64,000 bases of DNA from Rhodococcus zopfii NBRC 100606 = JCM 9919 (GCF_001895025.1 NZ_BCXI01000026.1:1-64000); one strand, 5' to 3'; numbered from the stretch's first letter, positions 11,476 through 20,193 are shown. Numbers and translations: made by a program. The notes: a model not told the origin generated them from the sequence alone.

Positions 11476-11990
11476 TGAAGGGGGGGTTCGGCTACCGCAA
11501 TGTACGCCAGTGCTCCGCCGTTCACGGCGGAGGTGAAGGCGCACGCGGGAGGCCCACCAGGGCCGAGCGTGCCCTGCACGGGCAGGTCCTGTTGCTCGAT
11601 GTACTGCCGCAGGATCGAGATCGGGGCCCCGCCGACCGAACCGGCGAAATAGGAGCCGGACCACAGACGCTGCGCGCGCCAGTAATGCCGGACCAGCTCG
11701 GGGAACTCCTGCCGCATCCTGCGGGACGAGACTCCTTTGAGCGAGTTCACCAGTCGAGACACGGCGACCTTCGGCGGGAAGTTCACGAGCAGGTGGACAT
11801 GGTTCGATTCGCCGTTGAACTCGACCAGTTCGACCTCGAAGTCCTCGCATACCGCCCGCATGATCTCCTCCATCCGCTCCAGATGCGGGGCGGAGAACAC
11901 TCGATGTCGATACTTGGTCACAAAGACCAAGTAAGCGTGGAGGGCGAAAAAACAGTGCCTGCCAGTGCGAATATCACCGTATTCGGTCAT
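11439..11990 (-). CDS. tnpA: IS200/IS605 family transposase TnpA (Y1 HUH)
   Basis: From ATG at 11988-11990 a 183-residue frame encodes a Y1 single-strand transposase: YLVFVTKYRHRVF, the HUH metal motif HVH (64-66) and the nucleophile Tyr130 (SILRQYIEQQ). It cuts and joins single-stranded ends at subterminal hairpins. The last about 45 codons are not typical for the family and run through the left-end hairpin and into the asd palindrome, so the reading frame probably exits the element before stopping. Confidence 0.85.
   Translation of the reverse strand: MTEYGDIRTGRHCFFALHAYLVFVTKYRHRVFSAPHLERMEEIMRAVCEDFEVELVEFNGESNHVHLLVNFPPKVAVSRLVNSLKGVSSRRMRQEFPELVRHYWRAQRLWSGSYFAGSVGGAPISILRQYIEQQDLPVQGTLGPGGPPACAFTSAVNGGALAYIAVAEPPLHERMDRSVGLPD
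11513..11532. repeat. IS605-like left-end hairpin
   Basis: CTCCGCCG-TTCA-CGGCGGAG, an 8-bp stem with a 4-base loop near the distal end of tnpA, where IS605 elements carry the left-end structure recognised by TnpA. Confidence 0.55.
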
Positions 11991-12012
11991 AGACCAATGG
12001 CATGGTGTGGGG

Positions 12013-13215
12013 GTGCACCTCCGGTACCAGTACCGCTTGTACCCGACAGTGGGGCAACAGTGGGCACTGGCGCGCGCGTTCGGGTGTGCACGGGTGGTGT
12101 TCAACGATGCCCTCGCCACGCGGGAGCGTGCACGCCGCGACGAACTGCCCTATGTCACGGACGCGGAACTGTCCAAGGCCCTGACCGCGGTGAAGAAAAC
12201 TCCGGAACGCGCCTGGTTGGGCGAGGTGTCGTCCGTCGTGTTGCAGCAGGCGCTGGCGGATCTGAACACCGCGTACCGCAACTTCTTCGCCTCGGTCACC
12301 GGGAAACGGAAGGGTCCGAGACTCGGGCCGCCGAGGTTCCGGTCCCGCCGCGACCACCGGCAGACGATCCGATTCACGAAGAACGCACAGTTCCGGATCA
12401 CGGCCGCTGGGAAGTTGCGGCTGCCGAAGATCGGGGACGTTCCGGTCCGCTGGTCGCGGGACCTGCCGTCGGATCCGTCGTCGGTGACGATCATCAAGGA
12501 CACGGCCGGCCGGTACTTCGCGTCGTTCGTGGTCGAGACGACCGACGATCCGCTCCCCGAGTGCGAGTCGGAGATCGGCATCGACCTCGGACTCACCACC
12601 TTCGCGGTGCTCTCGAACGGCAAGACCATCACGTCCCCGAGGTTCTTCCGGCAGGCCGAACGTCGGCTCCGGAAAGCGCAGCAGAATCTGTCCCGAAAGG
12701 AGAAGGGCTCGAAGAACCGGGCCAAGGCTCGGATGCAGGTCGCCCGGGCGCATGCCCGGGTGCGGGACGCGCGGCTGGATTTCGCGCACAAACAGGCCGC
12801 GACACTGATCCGCGAGAACCAAGCGGTCTACGTCGAGGACCTGTGCGTGAGCGGGCTGGCGCGGACCCGGCTGGCGAAGTCGGTCCACGACGCCGGGTGG
12901 GGCATTTTCACCCGGATGCTGGAGGACAAGGCCGCCCGGTACGGGCGCACCTTCGTCAAGGTGGACCGCTGGTTCCCGTCGTCCCGGACCTGCTCGACGT
13001 GCGGGCGGGTCGACGGGCCGAAGCCGTTGTCGGTGCGGGAGTGGATCTGCCCGTGCGGTGCGGTCCACGACCGGGACCTGAATGCAGCACGCAACATCCT
13101 CGCCGCCGGACGGGCGGAGAGGTTAAACGCCTGTGGAGCGCAGGTAAGACCGGAACGTGTTCCGGCGCAGCGCGGCGAAGCAGGTACCCCCGAGAGCGTC
13201 ACGCGGCGCTGGTAG
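12013..13215 (+). CDS. tnpB: IS605-family RNA-guided nuclease TnpB
   Basis: About 400 residues from GTG 12013 (GTG 12007 also possible), beginning LRYQYRLYPT as TnpB proteins do. The RuvC residues are all present: Asp181 (GIDLGLTTFAVL), Glu265 (VYVEDLCVSGL) and Asp345 (HDRDLNAARNI). The zinc finger is intact (CSTCG and CPCG, about 317-338). TnpB nucleases are guided by an RNA made from the right end of the element and help to retain it. That RNA would overlap the 3' end of this gene and the right-end hairpin. Length is normal. Confidence 0.9.
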   Translation: MHLRYQYRLYPTVGQQWALARAFGCARVVFNDALATRERARRDELPYVTDAELSKALTAVKKTPERAWLGEVSSVVLQQALADLNTAYRNFFASVTGKRKGPRLGPPRFRSRRDHRQTIRFTKNAQFRITAAGKLRLPKIGDVPVRWSRDLPSDPSSVTIIKDTAGRYFASFVVETTDDPLPECESEIGIDLGLTTFAVLSNGKTITSPRFFRQAERRLRKAQQNLSRKEKGSKNRAKARMQVARAHARVRDARLDFAHKQAATLIRENQAVYVEDLCVSGLARTRLAKSVHDAGWGIFTRMLEDKAARYGRTFVKVDRWFPSSRTCSTCGRVDGPKPLSVREWICPCGAVHDRDLNAARNILAAGRAERLNACGAQVRPERVPAQRGEAGTPESVTRRW

Positions 13216-13218
13216 GAA

Positions 13219-13240
13219 TCTCCGGCTTTTAGGCCGGAGA
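13219..13240. repeat. IS605-like right-end hairpin (guide-RNA region)
   Basis: TCTCCGGC-TTTTAG-GCCGGAGA, an 8-bp stem just before the MaoC stop codon. By family knowledge, the TnpB guide RNA scaffold is encoded from the 3' part of tnpB through this end, and its guide would be the DNA after about 13246. Confidence 0.6.
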
Positions 13241-13245
13241 GGACG

Positions 13246-13722
13246 TCAATCGTAGAGGCGATAGATCGCCTCGACGACCACTGCGGGGCGAGCACTGTTC
13301 TCGAGCTCGATGTTCCCCGCGACGACGATCTGCACGCCTCCCCGGGGAAGTTCCTCGAGGGATTCGAGGGTCGCGTCGAGGCGGACTCTCGCGCCGGCCG
13401 GCACGGGCGTGGTGAACCGAACCTTGTTGAGACCGTAGTTGACGGCCAGGGTGACGGAATCGACCTTCAACACCTCGTACCACATCGGAATGATGAGGGA
13501 CAGCGTGAGATAGCCGTGCGCGATGGGCCCGCCGAACGGACTGTTCTTCGCGGCGCGGTCGGGGTCGACATGGATCCACTGGTGATCATCGGTGGCGTCC
13601 GCGAATGTGTCGATGCGATCCTGCGTGGCCGTGATCCACGAGCTGACGCCCAGCGGCCGGCCGACGAATTCGGTGAGTTCGGCGAGGGATGCGACGTGTG
13701 TTCCGGTGGCGGCGGAGGTCAT
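13246..13722 (-). CDS. MaoC-family (R)-specific enoyl-CoA hydratase
   Basis: A 158-residue single-hotdog protein with the hydratase-2 motif: DRIDTFADATDDHQWIHVD followed by GPIAHGYLTLSL, containing the catalytic Asp and His. It hydrates 2-enoyl-CoA, probably in fatty-acid or steroid side-chain metabolism. The start is ATG at 13720-13722 with GGAG upstream. The stop codon touches the right end of the IS605 element, so the insertion just spared the protein but removed its native downstream sequence. It diverges from the tetR operon and shares its promoter region. Confidence 0.85.
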   Translation of the reverse strand: MTSAATGTHVASLAELTEFVGRPLGVSSWITATQDRIDTFADATDDHQWIHVDPDRAAKNSPFGGPIAHGYLTLSLIIPMWYEVLKVDSVTLAVNYGLNKVRFTTPVPAGARVRLDATLESLEELPRGGVQIVVAGNIELENSARPAVVVEAIYRLYD

Positions 13723-13838
13723 GATGCTCCTTCGTGCTCGGGGTCCTGAGCGCGTAAGGGATTCTGCTCCCGAAATTCTCGGTGTGTAGCAGGTTGGGTC
13801 TCGATGTCGTCTCGGTGCCCTGAGGCTCAACTTAAAAT

Positions 13839-13850
13839 CAGTCTGGACTG
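13839..13850. promoter_or_regulatory. Candidate TetR operator
   Basis: The perfect 12-base palindrome CAGTCTGGACTG lies 29 bases before the tetR start, flanked by AAAAT and TTTGT. It sits in the 157-bp divergent region between maoC and tetR and could control both. Confidence 0.45.
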
Positions 13851-13879
13851 TTTGTGCTTTTGCCGTTACTCTCGGTTTC

Positions 13880-14455
13880 GTGACGGACACCACAGCCGGC
13901 GTACCTCGCACGCAGGCCCAGCGAACCGCCGCGACGAGAGCCAAGCTGCTCGACGCTGCGGTCGACTCGCTGGTCGAACTGGGCTACGCGGGCACCAGTA
14001 CGCAGGGAATCGCCAAGCGCGCCGGGGTCTCCCGCGGCGCCCAGCTGCACCATTTCCCGACCAAGGAGTCGCTCGTCGTCGCGGCCGTCGCGCACCTCGT
14101 CGACAAGCGGCTCGCAGAGATCCTCGAGGCGCGGCCCGAACCGGACCGTGCGCTCGAGACGCTGTTCGACGCGTTCGTCGGTCCGCTGTTCGACGCGGCC
14201 CTCGAGCTGTGGGTCGCCGCCCGGACCGACCCCGCCCTGCACGAGGCCATGATCCCGCTCGAGCAGAAGGTCTCCGACGCCCTGCACGTCGGCTGCCTCG
14301 AGATCATGGGTGACCAGATCAGTCCGGACGCCATCGACCTGAGTATCGAACTGGCCCGCGGCTTCGCGGTGTCCTCGCTGATGCGTACCCCCGAATCGGA
14401 CCAAGAGTTCCGGGAGCGCCTGCTCCCGGTCTGGAAAGCGCTGGTGATGAAATGA
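13880..14455 (+). CDS. TetR-family regulator
   Basis: A 191-residue regulator starting at GTG 13880. The N-terminal helix-turn-helix (about 20-65) reads ...GYAGTSTQGIAKRAGVSRGAQLHHFPTK (in parts), and the rest is an all-helical ligand domain. It heads a four-gene operon, overlapping the next gene by ATGA, and probably represses that operon and perhaps the divergent MaoC gene through the palindrome just upstream. The ligand is unknown; a hydrophobic ketone, terpene or sterol would fit the enzymes encoded next. Confidence 0.85.
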   Translation: MTDTTAGVPRTQAQRTAATRAKLLDAAVDSLVELGYAGTSTQGIAKRAGVSRGAQLHHFPTKESLVVAAVAHLVDKRLAEILEARPEPDRALETLFDAFVGPLFDAALELWVAARTDPALHEAMIPLEQKVSDALHVGCLEIMGDQISPDAIDLSIELARGFAVSSLMRTPESDQEFRERLLPVWKALVMK

Positions 14456-15957
14456 GTTCGGCAACGCTCCCCACGCATGTGCACACCCTCGTCGTCGGCG
14501 CCGGGTTCGGCGGAATCGGAATGGCCGCAACGCTGTTGCGTGAGGACCCGAAGGCCGATGTCGTCGTGATCGAACGCGGCGACGACGTCGGCGGTACGTG
14601 GCGGGTGAACAACTACCCCGGTGCCGCGTGCGACGTTCCCAGTGCCCTGTACTCGTTCTCGTTCGCGCCCGAACCGGATTGGTCCAAAGCCCATGGTACC
14701 CAGGCCGAGATCTACGCCTACCTGCGTCGCGTGGCGTGCGAGACGGGTGTGACCGACCGGACCGTGTTCGACTGCGAACTGCGCGACGCGCAGTGGGACG
14801 ACACGCGCGGACGCTGGTTCGTGTCGACCTCCCGCGGCGACCTGACCGCCGAGGTTCTCGTTGCCGCCACGGGCGCCCTGTCCACCCCGACCCTGCCGAA
14901 GGTGCCCGGCCTGGAACTGTTCCGTGGCACCATGTTCCACTCGGCGGAGTGGAACCACGACTACGACGTGACCGGCAAGCGAGTCGCCGTGATCGGCACC
15001 GGCGCATCGGCGATCCAGTTCGTCCCCGCCATCGTCGACAGCGTCGCGCACCTCACGCTCTTCCAGCGCACCGCCTCGTGGGTCATGCCCAAGCACGATC
15101 ACACGATCGCGGCCCCGGTCAAAGCGCTCTACCGTCGATTCCCGTTGGCGCAGAAAGCGGTCCGCGCGGCCGTCTACGGTCAGAAGGAAACCTACGTGGT
15201 CGGGATGACCAAGCCGTTCGCGCGCAAGTGGCTCGTGCCGCTCTTCGAGCGCCGGGCCCGGTCGATCCTCGCGAAGCAGGTCGCAGATCCGGATCTGCGC
15301 GCGAAGCTGACCCCCGACTTCCGGATCATGTGCAAGCGAATCCTGCTGTCCAACGACTGGTTCCCCGCGATCACCCGTCCCGACGTCACCGTGGTCGCCT
15401 CCGGCCTGACCGAGGTGACGGAGAATGCGGTCGTCGACGACAAGGGCAACGAGTACGAGGTCGACGCGATCATCTTCGGCACCGGCTTCACGCCCACCGA
15501 ACCTCCTGTGGCCCAGCATCTTCGAGGATCTAACGGACGCACCCTCGCCGAGACGTGGAACGGCAGCCCGTCCGCGCACCTCGGCACGGCGGTGCACGGT
15601 TTCCCCAATCTGTTCCTCATGTACGGCCCGAACACCAACCTCGGCCACAGTTCGATCGTGTACATGCTCGAATCGCAGGCCACCTACATCGCCGACGCGA
15701 TCCGCACGATGCGCACCCGCGGGCTCGGCTCCGTCGAGGTGACCGACGGCGCGCAGCAGCGATACAACGACGGACTGGATCCGATTCTCGCCGGGACGAT
15801 CTGGAACGCCGGTGGTTGCCAGAGCTGGTACCTGGACCGCAAGGGCCGCAACTCCGTGATGTGGCCCACCTTCACGTGGAAGTTCCGGCAGGCGACCCGA
15901 CGCTTCGACTCCGAGAACTACCTCGCGCGACCGGCTGCCGAGCAGGTGAACGCATGA
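14452..15957 (+). CDS. Flavin-containing Baeyer-Villiger-type monooxygenase
   Basis: A 501-residue FAD/NADPH enzyme. An N-terminal FAD Rossmann motif (VVGAGFGGIGMA), the ring GGTWRVNNYPGAACD, the Baeyer-Villiger fingerprint FRGTMFHSAEWN (about 160; the last position is N instead of P/D) and a second Rossmann motif for NADPH (VIGTGASAIQ) follow in order. It would insert oxygen next to a carbonyl, making an ester or lactone. The start overlaps the tetR stop (ATGA) and its end overlaps the next gene (ATGA). A role in steroid or alicyclic ketone breakdown is inference from the neighbours. Confidence 0.85.
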   Translation: MSSATLPTHVHTLVVGAGFGGIGMAATLLREDPKADVVVIERGDDVGGTWRVNNYPGAACDVPSALYSFSFAPEPDWSKAHGTQAEIYAYLRRVACETGVTDRTVFDCELRDAQWDDTRGRWFVSTSRGDLTAEVLVAATGALSTPTLPKVPGLELFRGTMFHSAEWNHDYDVTGKRVAVIGTGASAIQFVPAIVDSVAHLTLFQRTASWVMPKHDHTIAAPVKALYRRFPLAQKAVRAAVYGQKETYVVGMTKPFARKWLVPLFERRARSILAKQVADPDLRAKLTPDFRIMCKRILLSNDWFPAITRPDVTVVASGLTEVTENAVVDDKGNEYEVDAIIFGTGFTPTEPPVAQHLRGSNGRTLAETWNGSPSAHLGTAVHGFPNLFLMYGPNTNLGHSSIVYMLESQATYIADAIRTMRTRGLGSVEVTDGAQQRYNDGLDPILAGTIWNAGGCQSWYLDRKGRNSVMWPTFTWKFRQATRRFDSENYLARPAAEQVNA

Positions 15958-17669
15958 CCCACTACGACGTGCTCGTGATCGGCTCCGGCTTCGGGGGCAG
16001 CGTCGCCGCGCTGCGCCTGACGGAGAAGGGCTACCGCGTCGGCGTTCTCGAAGCCGGGCGACGGTTCGGCGACGACGAGCTGCCGAAGACCAGCTGGCGG
16101 CTGCGCAAGTATCTGTGGGCACCGGCCCTGGGCTGCTACGGCGTCCAGCGCATCCACCTGCTGCCCGACGTGCTGGTGATGGCCGGCGCGGGCGTCGGCG
16201 GCGGGTCGCTCAACTACGCCAACACGCTCTACCGGCCGCCGTCGGCGTTCTTCCAGGATCCGCAATGGGGGCACATCACCGACTGGGAGGCCGAACTCGG
16301 TCCGTACTACGACCAGGCCGCGAAGATGCTCGGCGTCCGCCCGAACCCGTCGACCACTCCCGCCGACGAGGTGATGCGTGCGGTCGCCGAGGACATGGGG
16401 GTCGGCGAGACCTTCACGACCACACCGGTCGGGGTGTTCTTCGGGGTGCCCGGTGAGACCGTGCCGGACCCGTTCTTCGGCGGTGCCGGACCCGACCGCA
16501 CCGGCTGCACCGAATGCGGCGGGTGCATGACCGGCTGCCGGGTCGGAGCGAAGAACACCCTGGTCAAGAACTACCTGTACCTCGCCGAACAGGCCGGTGC
16601 GACCGTTCATCCGCTCACGACCGCCACCGAGGTGCGGCCGCGCGAGGGCGGCGGCTACGAGATCCACACCAAGAGCACGAACCGGATCCGCAAGCGTCGC
16701 AAGGTCTTCACCGCCGACCAGGTGGTCGTCGCGGCGGGCACCTACGGCACCGCACGGCTGCTGTTGGCGATGCGGGAGACCGGCGCGCTGCCGAACCTGT
16801 CGCCGCGTCTGGGCACGGTCGTGCGCACCAACTCGGAGGCGGTGCTCGCGGCGTCGGCGCAGGACACCACGATCGACTACACGCGCGGCGTGGCGATCAC
16901 CTCGTCGTTCCACCCGGACGACCACACGCACATCGAGCCGGTCCGATACGGCAAGGGCAGCAACGCCATCGGTCTGCTGCAGGCGCTGCTCACCGACGGC
17001 GGCGGTCGCGCACCACGCCTGGTGAAGTTCTTCGGCGTCGCCGCCCGCAACCCGGGGGCGTTCGTGCGCAGCCTGTCGGTGCGGCGCTGGTCCGAACGCA
17101 CCGTGATCGCGCTCGTGATGCAGACCGACGACAACTCGCTCGAGTTGCGCAGCCGTCGAAGCCCGTTCGGTCGCGGTGTGACGAGCAAGCCCGGGCCGGG
17201 GGAACCGCCGCCGGAATGGATCCCGGTGGGGCACGAGGCGATCCGCCGGGTCGCCGACAAGCTCGACGGCGACGCGGGAGGGTCGATCGCCGACCTGGTG
17301 AACATTCCGATGACCGCGCACTTCCTCGGCGGCTGCGCCATCGGCGACTCGCAGGACACCGGCGTCGTCGACCCGTACCTGCGCGCGTACGGGCACCCGG
17401 GTCTGCACGTCGTCGACGGCTCGGTGGTCAGCGCGAACCTGGGTGTGAACCCGTCGCTCACCATCACCGCCCAGGCCGAACGCGCGATGGCTCTGTGGCC
17501 CAACAAGGGTGAAGCCGATGCCCGTCCCGAACTCGGCGACCGTTACGTTCCCGTGGCGCCGGTCGCGCCGACCCGGCCGGCAGTGCCCGCGGATGCACCG
17601 GCCGCGTTGCTGCTGCCCATACCCACCGTCCGGCGAGAGGAGCGTGCACATGCTGTGGAGCGTGCCTGA
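15954..17669 (+). CDS. GMC oxidoreductase, cholesterol-oxidase (ChoD)-like
   Basis: A 571-residue FAD protein with GSGFGGSVAALRL at the N-terminus, a VMAGAGVGGGSLNYAN block, a cysteine-rich segment (CTECGGCMTGCRVGAKNT, about 185) and the GMC C-terminal signature ending NPSLTITAQAERA. This cysteine-rich layout matches mycobacterial ChoD (Rv3409c) rather than secreted GMC cholesterol oxidases, and no signal peptide is present. Such proteins are annotated as 3-beta-hydroxysteroid oxidases, although sterol activity of the ChoD type is doubtful. It is coupled to the monooxygenase upstream and overlaps the decarboxylase downstream by 20 bp. Confidence 0.85.
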   Translation: MTHYDVLVIGSGFGGSVAALRLTEKGYRVGVLEAGRRFGDDELPKTSWRLRKYLWAPALGCYGVQRIHLLPDVLVMAGAGVGGGSLNYANTLYRPPSAFFQDPQWGHITDWEAELGPYYDQAAKMLGVRPNPSTTPADEVMRAVAEDMGVGETFTTTPVGVFFGVPGETVPDPFFGGAGPDRTGCTECGGCMTGCRVGAKNTLVKNYLYLAEQAGATVHPLTTATEVRPREGGGYEIHTKSTNRIRKRRKVFTADQVVVAAGTYGTARLLLAMRETGALPNLSPRLGTVVRTNSEAVLAASAQDTTIDYTRGVAITSSFHPDDHTHIEPVRYGKGSNAIGLLQALLTDGGGRAPRLVKFFGVAARNPGAFVRSLSVRRWSERTVIALVMQTDDNSLELRSRRSPFGRGVTSKPGPGEPPPEWIPVGHEAIRRVADKLDGDAGGSIADLVNIPMTAHFLGGCAIGDSQDTGVVDPYLRAYGHPGLHVVDGSVVSANLGVNPSLTITAQAERAMALWPNKGEADARPELGDRYVPVAPVAPTRPAVPADAPAALLLPIPTVRREERAHAVERA

Positions 17670-18279
17670 GAGCAGCACCGACCGCGACGACTGGCCGGTC
17701 TCCCCTCCGCCGCCGTGGCCGGCGGATGTGCGCGCGACCCTGTGGTGGCATCGCAGTACCCCCGACGCGGCGCAGTTCGGGCCGGGCGGGAAGACCCTGC
17801 CGTTCACCCTCGCCATGATGGTCGACTACCTCGAGTCGCCGGTCGGGCCGTACCGCGAGATCCTGGCCAGCCCGGTGCTGCGACCGGGTGTGATTCCGGC
17901 GATGGCGGTGCCGTTCATCGCCGTCGACTCGGAACCGTCGGTGCACGGCGGCCGGACCCACTGGCACCTGCCGAAGGTGCTCGCCGAGTTCACCGGTGAT
18001 GTCACCGGCACGTTCTCGGCGACCGGTGATTCGTGGAAGGTGACGACCGCGGCGTCGCCCAAGGGACCCGAGTTGCCCATCGCCGGCGGGCTGACGTTCG
18101 CGCAGCCCCTCGAGGACGGGGGACTGTTGCGGGCGACGGCGAAGCTGCGGGGCCGGTTCCGCTACGCCCGGGTGGACGTGCAGGCCACCGGTCCGACGCT
18201 CGGCCGGTGGCTGCGGCCCGGAACCCATCACGGCATCGTCATCACGCGGGGACGGATGAGCACCGGTCCCGGCCGGTAG
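17650..18279 (+). CDS. Acetoacetate decarboxylase family protein
   Basis: A 209-residue beta-rich protein of the acetoacetate decarboxylase fold: PPPPWPADVRATLWW, a PFTLAMMVDYLESPVGPY block and HWHLPKVLAEF. Whether the Schiff-base lysine functions as in true decarboxylases cannot be judged from sequence alone. I start it at ATG 17650, with GAGAGG 8 bases upstream, overlapping the GMC gene by 20 bp. It is the last gene of the tetR operon; a hairpin follows. It may act on the keto product made by the oxidases. Confidence 0.75.
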   Translation: MLWSVPESSTDRDDWPVSPPPPWPADVRATLWWHRSTPDAAQFGPGGKTLPFTLAMMVDYLESPVGPYREILASPVLRPGVIPAMAVPFIAVDSEPSVHGGRTHWHLPKVLAEFTGDVTGTFSATGDSWKVTTAASPKGPELPIAGGLTFAQPLEDGGLLRATAKLRGRFRYARVDVQATGPTLGRWLRPGTHHGIVITRGRMSTGPGR

Positions 18280-18300
18280 CGAGGTTTGCCCAGGCAGGAG

Positions 18301-18332
18301 ACAGCCGCGCGCGGCCCGACGCGCGCGGCTGT
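18301..18332. terminator. Bidirectional terminator hairpin
   Basis: A perfect 12-bp inverted repeat (ACAGCCGCGCGC and complement) with an 8-base loop lies between the convergent decarboxylase gene and the DUF5602 lipoprotein gene. Confidence 0.65.
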
Positions 18333-18344
18333 CCTTCGGGTCGG

Positions 18345-19145
18345 CTACGTCGCCTCGCGCATGGTCAGGCCGCCGAGTTCGACGATGTACTCTCCGGAAC
18401 CCTCGTCGAACGAGACCGAGTACGTCGTGGGGTAGTACCCGGACTGTTGGTAGGCCTGCGGCAGATCGAGGTCCTCCTGTACGGGTGTCTTCGTGCGCAT
18501 CCAGTCGATCGCCATCATCGGCTCGATGAAGGTCCAGCGGCCGTCCCACGTGCCGTTGATGAGGATCTGCGTGAAGTCGTACTCACCGGGAACCAGCGAC
18601 TGCGTGCTGTCGACCCAGTGCATACCCATCTTCGGGACGATTGCCAGCTCAGGCGGACCGGCGGGGACGTAGCCCTGTGGGATGTACTGCGGCGCAGGAT
18701 AGTTGGTTCCGAGCGCCAGATAGTCCGGCATGCCCGGATCGATCGCCTTCACCGCCGCGGCGTCGGCCATGTAGAAATGCATGTCGAAGTGCGGTTCGTC
18801 GAAGAGCATCGCGGGCTCGTGCCCGTGTGGATTCCAGTCGACGGTGACGTGGTCGATCGCGGTGTCGGGGCCGTCGGCGGGGAGCTCGAGGTCGAAGACC
18901 TCCAGGGAGTCGGACAGGCCGTCGAGGGCATCCGCGGTCAGTCTGAGCCCGACCGCGGTCGGGTTGCCGTCGGCGTCCTGCAGCACGTACGCGCGGCCGG
19001 AACCATCGCCGATCGGGACTGCGGTGCCGTAGATGTCCGGATCGGTCTCGGTCGCGGTGTCGGCCCCGCAGCCGACTACAACGGTCAGAGCGGTACACGC
19101 TGCCGCGGCCGTTCCGGAGAGGCGAAGGAGCGTGGGGAGACGCAT
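18345..19145 (-). CDS. DUF5602-type lipoprotein (paralog 1)
   Basis: A 266-residue exported protein with a lipoprotein signal (lipobox VVGC, about residues 23-26). The body has an N-terminal beta domain (RAYVLQDADGNPTAVGLRLT), then the conserved block VDWNPHGHEP ... PHFDMHFYMAD and later MGMHWVD and FIEPMM. Those histidines and aspartates look like a metal site. I relate it to the DUF5602/TTHB210-like family, whose function is unknown. The start is ATG 19143-19145 with AGAGG upstream. The neighbouring gene at 19233 and the gene at 37548 are paralogs. Confidence 0.75.
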   Translation of the reverse strand: MRLPTLLRLSGTAAAACTALTVVVGCGADTATETDPDIYGTAVPIGDGSGRAYVLQDADGNPTAVGLRLTADALDGLSDSLEVFDLELPADGPDTAIDHVTVDWNPHGHEPAMLFDEPHFDMHFYMADAAAVKAIDPGMPDYLALGTNYPAPQYIPQGYVPAGPPELAIVPKMGMHWVDSTQSLVPGEYDFTQILINGTWDGRWTFIEPMMAIDWMRTKTPVQEDLDLPQAYQQSGYYPTTYSVSFDEGSGEYIVELGGLTMREAT

Positions 19146-19232
19146 GGTGGACCTCTTCTCGGGACTGTGGAAAGCATAGGTCGACGCAGGTCGACGCGGT
19201 ACGGAAGGGCGAAAGCGGGTCGCGGGTCCGTT

Positions 19233-20030
19233 TCACGATGCGTGACGCATCGCCAGTCCGCCGAGTTCGATCGTGTACATCTGCGCCGCCTCGTCCCACC
19301 ACACCGAGTACGTGGTGGGGTGGAGCGCGCTGCGCTGATACGCCTCGGGCTGGGGCAGCGGCTCGTGCAGTTGCGGGCGCGACGCGAGCCATTCGCGGCT
19401 CATCATCGGTTCGACGAACGCCTGACGTCCGTCCCACGTGCCGTACAACACCGTCTCCGTGAGGTGGTGTCCCGAGTCGGCGGTGTCGAGCCAGTGCAGT
19501 CCCATGCCCGGGACCGTCGCCATCAGTGGATCCCCGCCCGGTGCGTAGCCCGCCGGCACGTATCTCGGGTCGGGAAGGGTGGTGGCTGCCTGGACGTAGC
19601 CGGGGACGAGCGGATCGATCGCGTCTACGGTGGCCCTGTCGAGCAGATAGAAATGCACGTCGAAGTGCGGCACGTCGAAACCGTGCTCGGGGTTGTGGCC
19701 GTGCGAATTCCAGTCGAGGGTGACGTGGTCGAATGCCGTGGCGTCCGCCTGCTCGGGCAGTTCGAGGACGTAGTCCTCGGTGGACGGCAGCAGACCGCCG
19801 GGCAGTTCGTCGAGCGCGGCCGCGTCGAGCCGGACCCCGATCGTCGTCGGCGAGCCGTCGGCGTCGACGGTGACGTACGTGCGGGCGTTGCCCGCGCCGA
19901 CGGGATGCGCGGGCCCCTCGACCAGGCCGGGGATGCCGCCACCGACCGCTGTCGCGGGGGCGACGAACAAGCCGAGGCAGCCCGCGGTGGCGATCGCGGC
20001 GAAGTGACGGGCACCCGATCGAATGTCCAT
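19233..20030 (-). CDS. DUF5602-type secreted protein (paralog 2)
   Basis: A 265-residue paralog of the protein encoded just downstream, sharing the blocks LDWNSHGHNP, PHFDVHFYLLD, MGLHWLD and FVEPMM. Its signal peptide (about residues 1-30, TAGCLGLFVAPATAVG) has a cysteine in a weak lipobox context, so it may be secreted rather than lipidated. The start is ATG 20028-20030 with AGGA 7 bases upstream. It lies 87 bp before paralog 1 on the same strand and diverges from furA. The pair looks like a local duplication. Function unknown. Confidence 0.72.
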   Translation of the reverse strand: MDIRSGARHFAAIATAGCLGLFVAPATAVGGGIPGLVEGPAHPVGAGNARTYVTVDADGSPTTIGVRLDAAALDELPGGLLPSTEDYVLELPEQADATAFDHVTLDWNSHGHNPEHGFDVPHFDVHFYLLDRATVDAIDPLVPGYVQAATTLPDPRYVPAGYAPGGDPLMATVPGMGLHWLDTADSGHHLTETVLYGTWDGRQAFVEPMMSREWLASRPQLHEPLPQPEAYQRSALHPTTYSVWWDEAAQMYTIELGGLAMRHAS

Positions 20031-20158
20031 GTGCGGTCCTCGATTTCCGACGACGGATCCATCGTTTCGGATGCTAACTTCGTGTAGTGCGGGTGCGGGC
20101 ACGATAGACCGATTCGTGATCGGCGGGTGTTCGGACCGTGTTCTGCCGGGCTATTTTC

Positions 20159-20186
20159 TTGACTTATTCCAGAAAAGGCGCATACT
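20159..20186 (+). promoter_or_regulatory. furA promoter with inverted repeat
   Basis: TTGACT (20159-20164), 16 bases, CATACT (20181-20186), ending 7 bases before the furA ATG, so the mRNA is probably leaderless. TTTTCT at 20155 and AGAAAA at 20171 form an inverted repeat across the -35 spacer, a possible autoregulatory site. Confidence 0.6.
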
Positions 20187-20193
20187 CGTTGGC

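Larger units (their letters stand above)
11500..13246. mobile_element. IS200/IS605-family element (IS605-like, divergent tnpA/tnpB)
   Basis: A Y1 transposase gene (minus strand) and a tnpB gene (plus strand) diverge from a short shared region, as in IS605. Subterminal hairpins, the recognition structures of this family, are present at both sides: 11513-11532 on the left and 13219-13240 on the right. The right tip must be near 13246, where the stop codon of the MaoC gene begins. The left tip lies between the asd palindrome and the left hairpin and is uncertain by about 25 bases. Both proteins keep their catalytic residues, so the element may be active. Confidence 0.75.
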
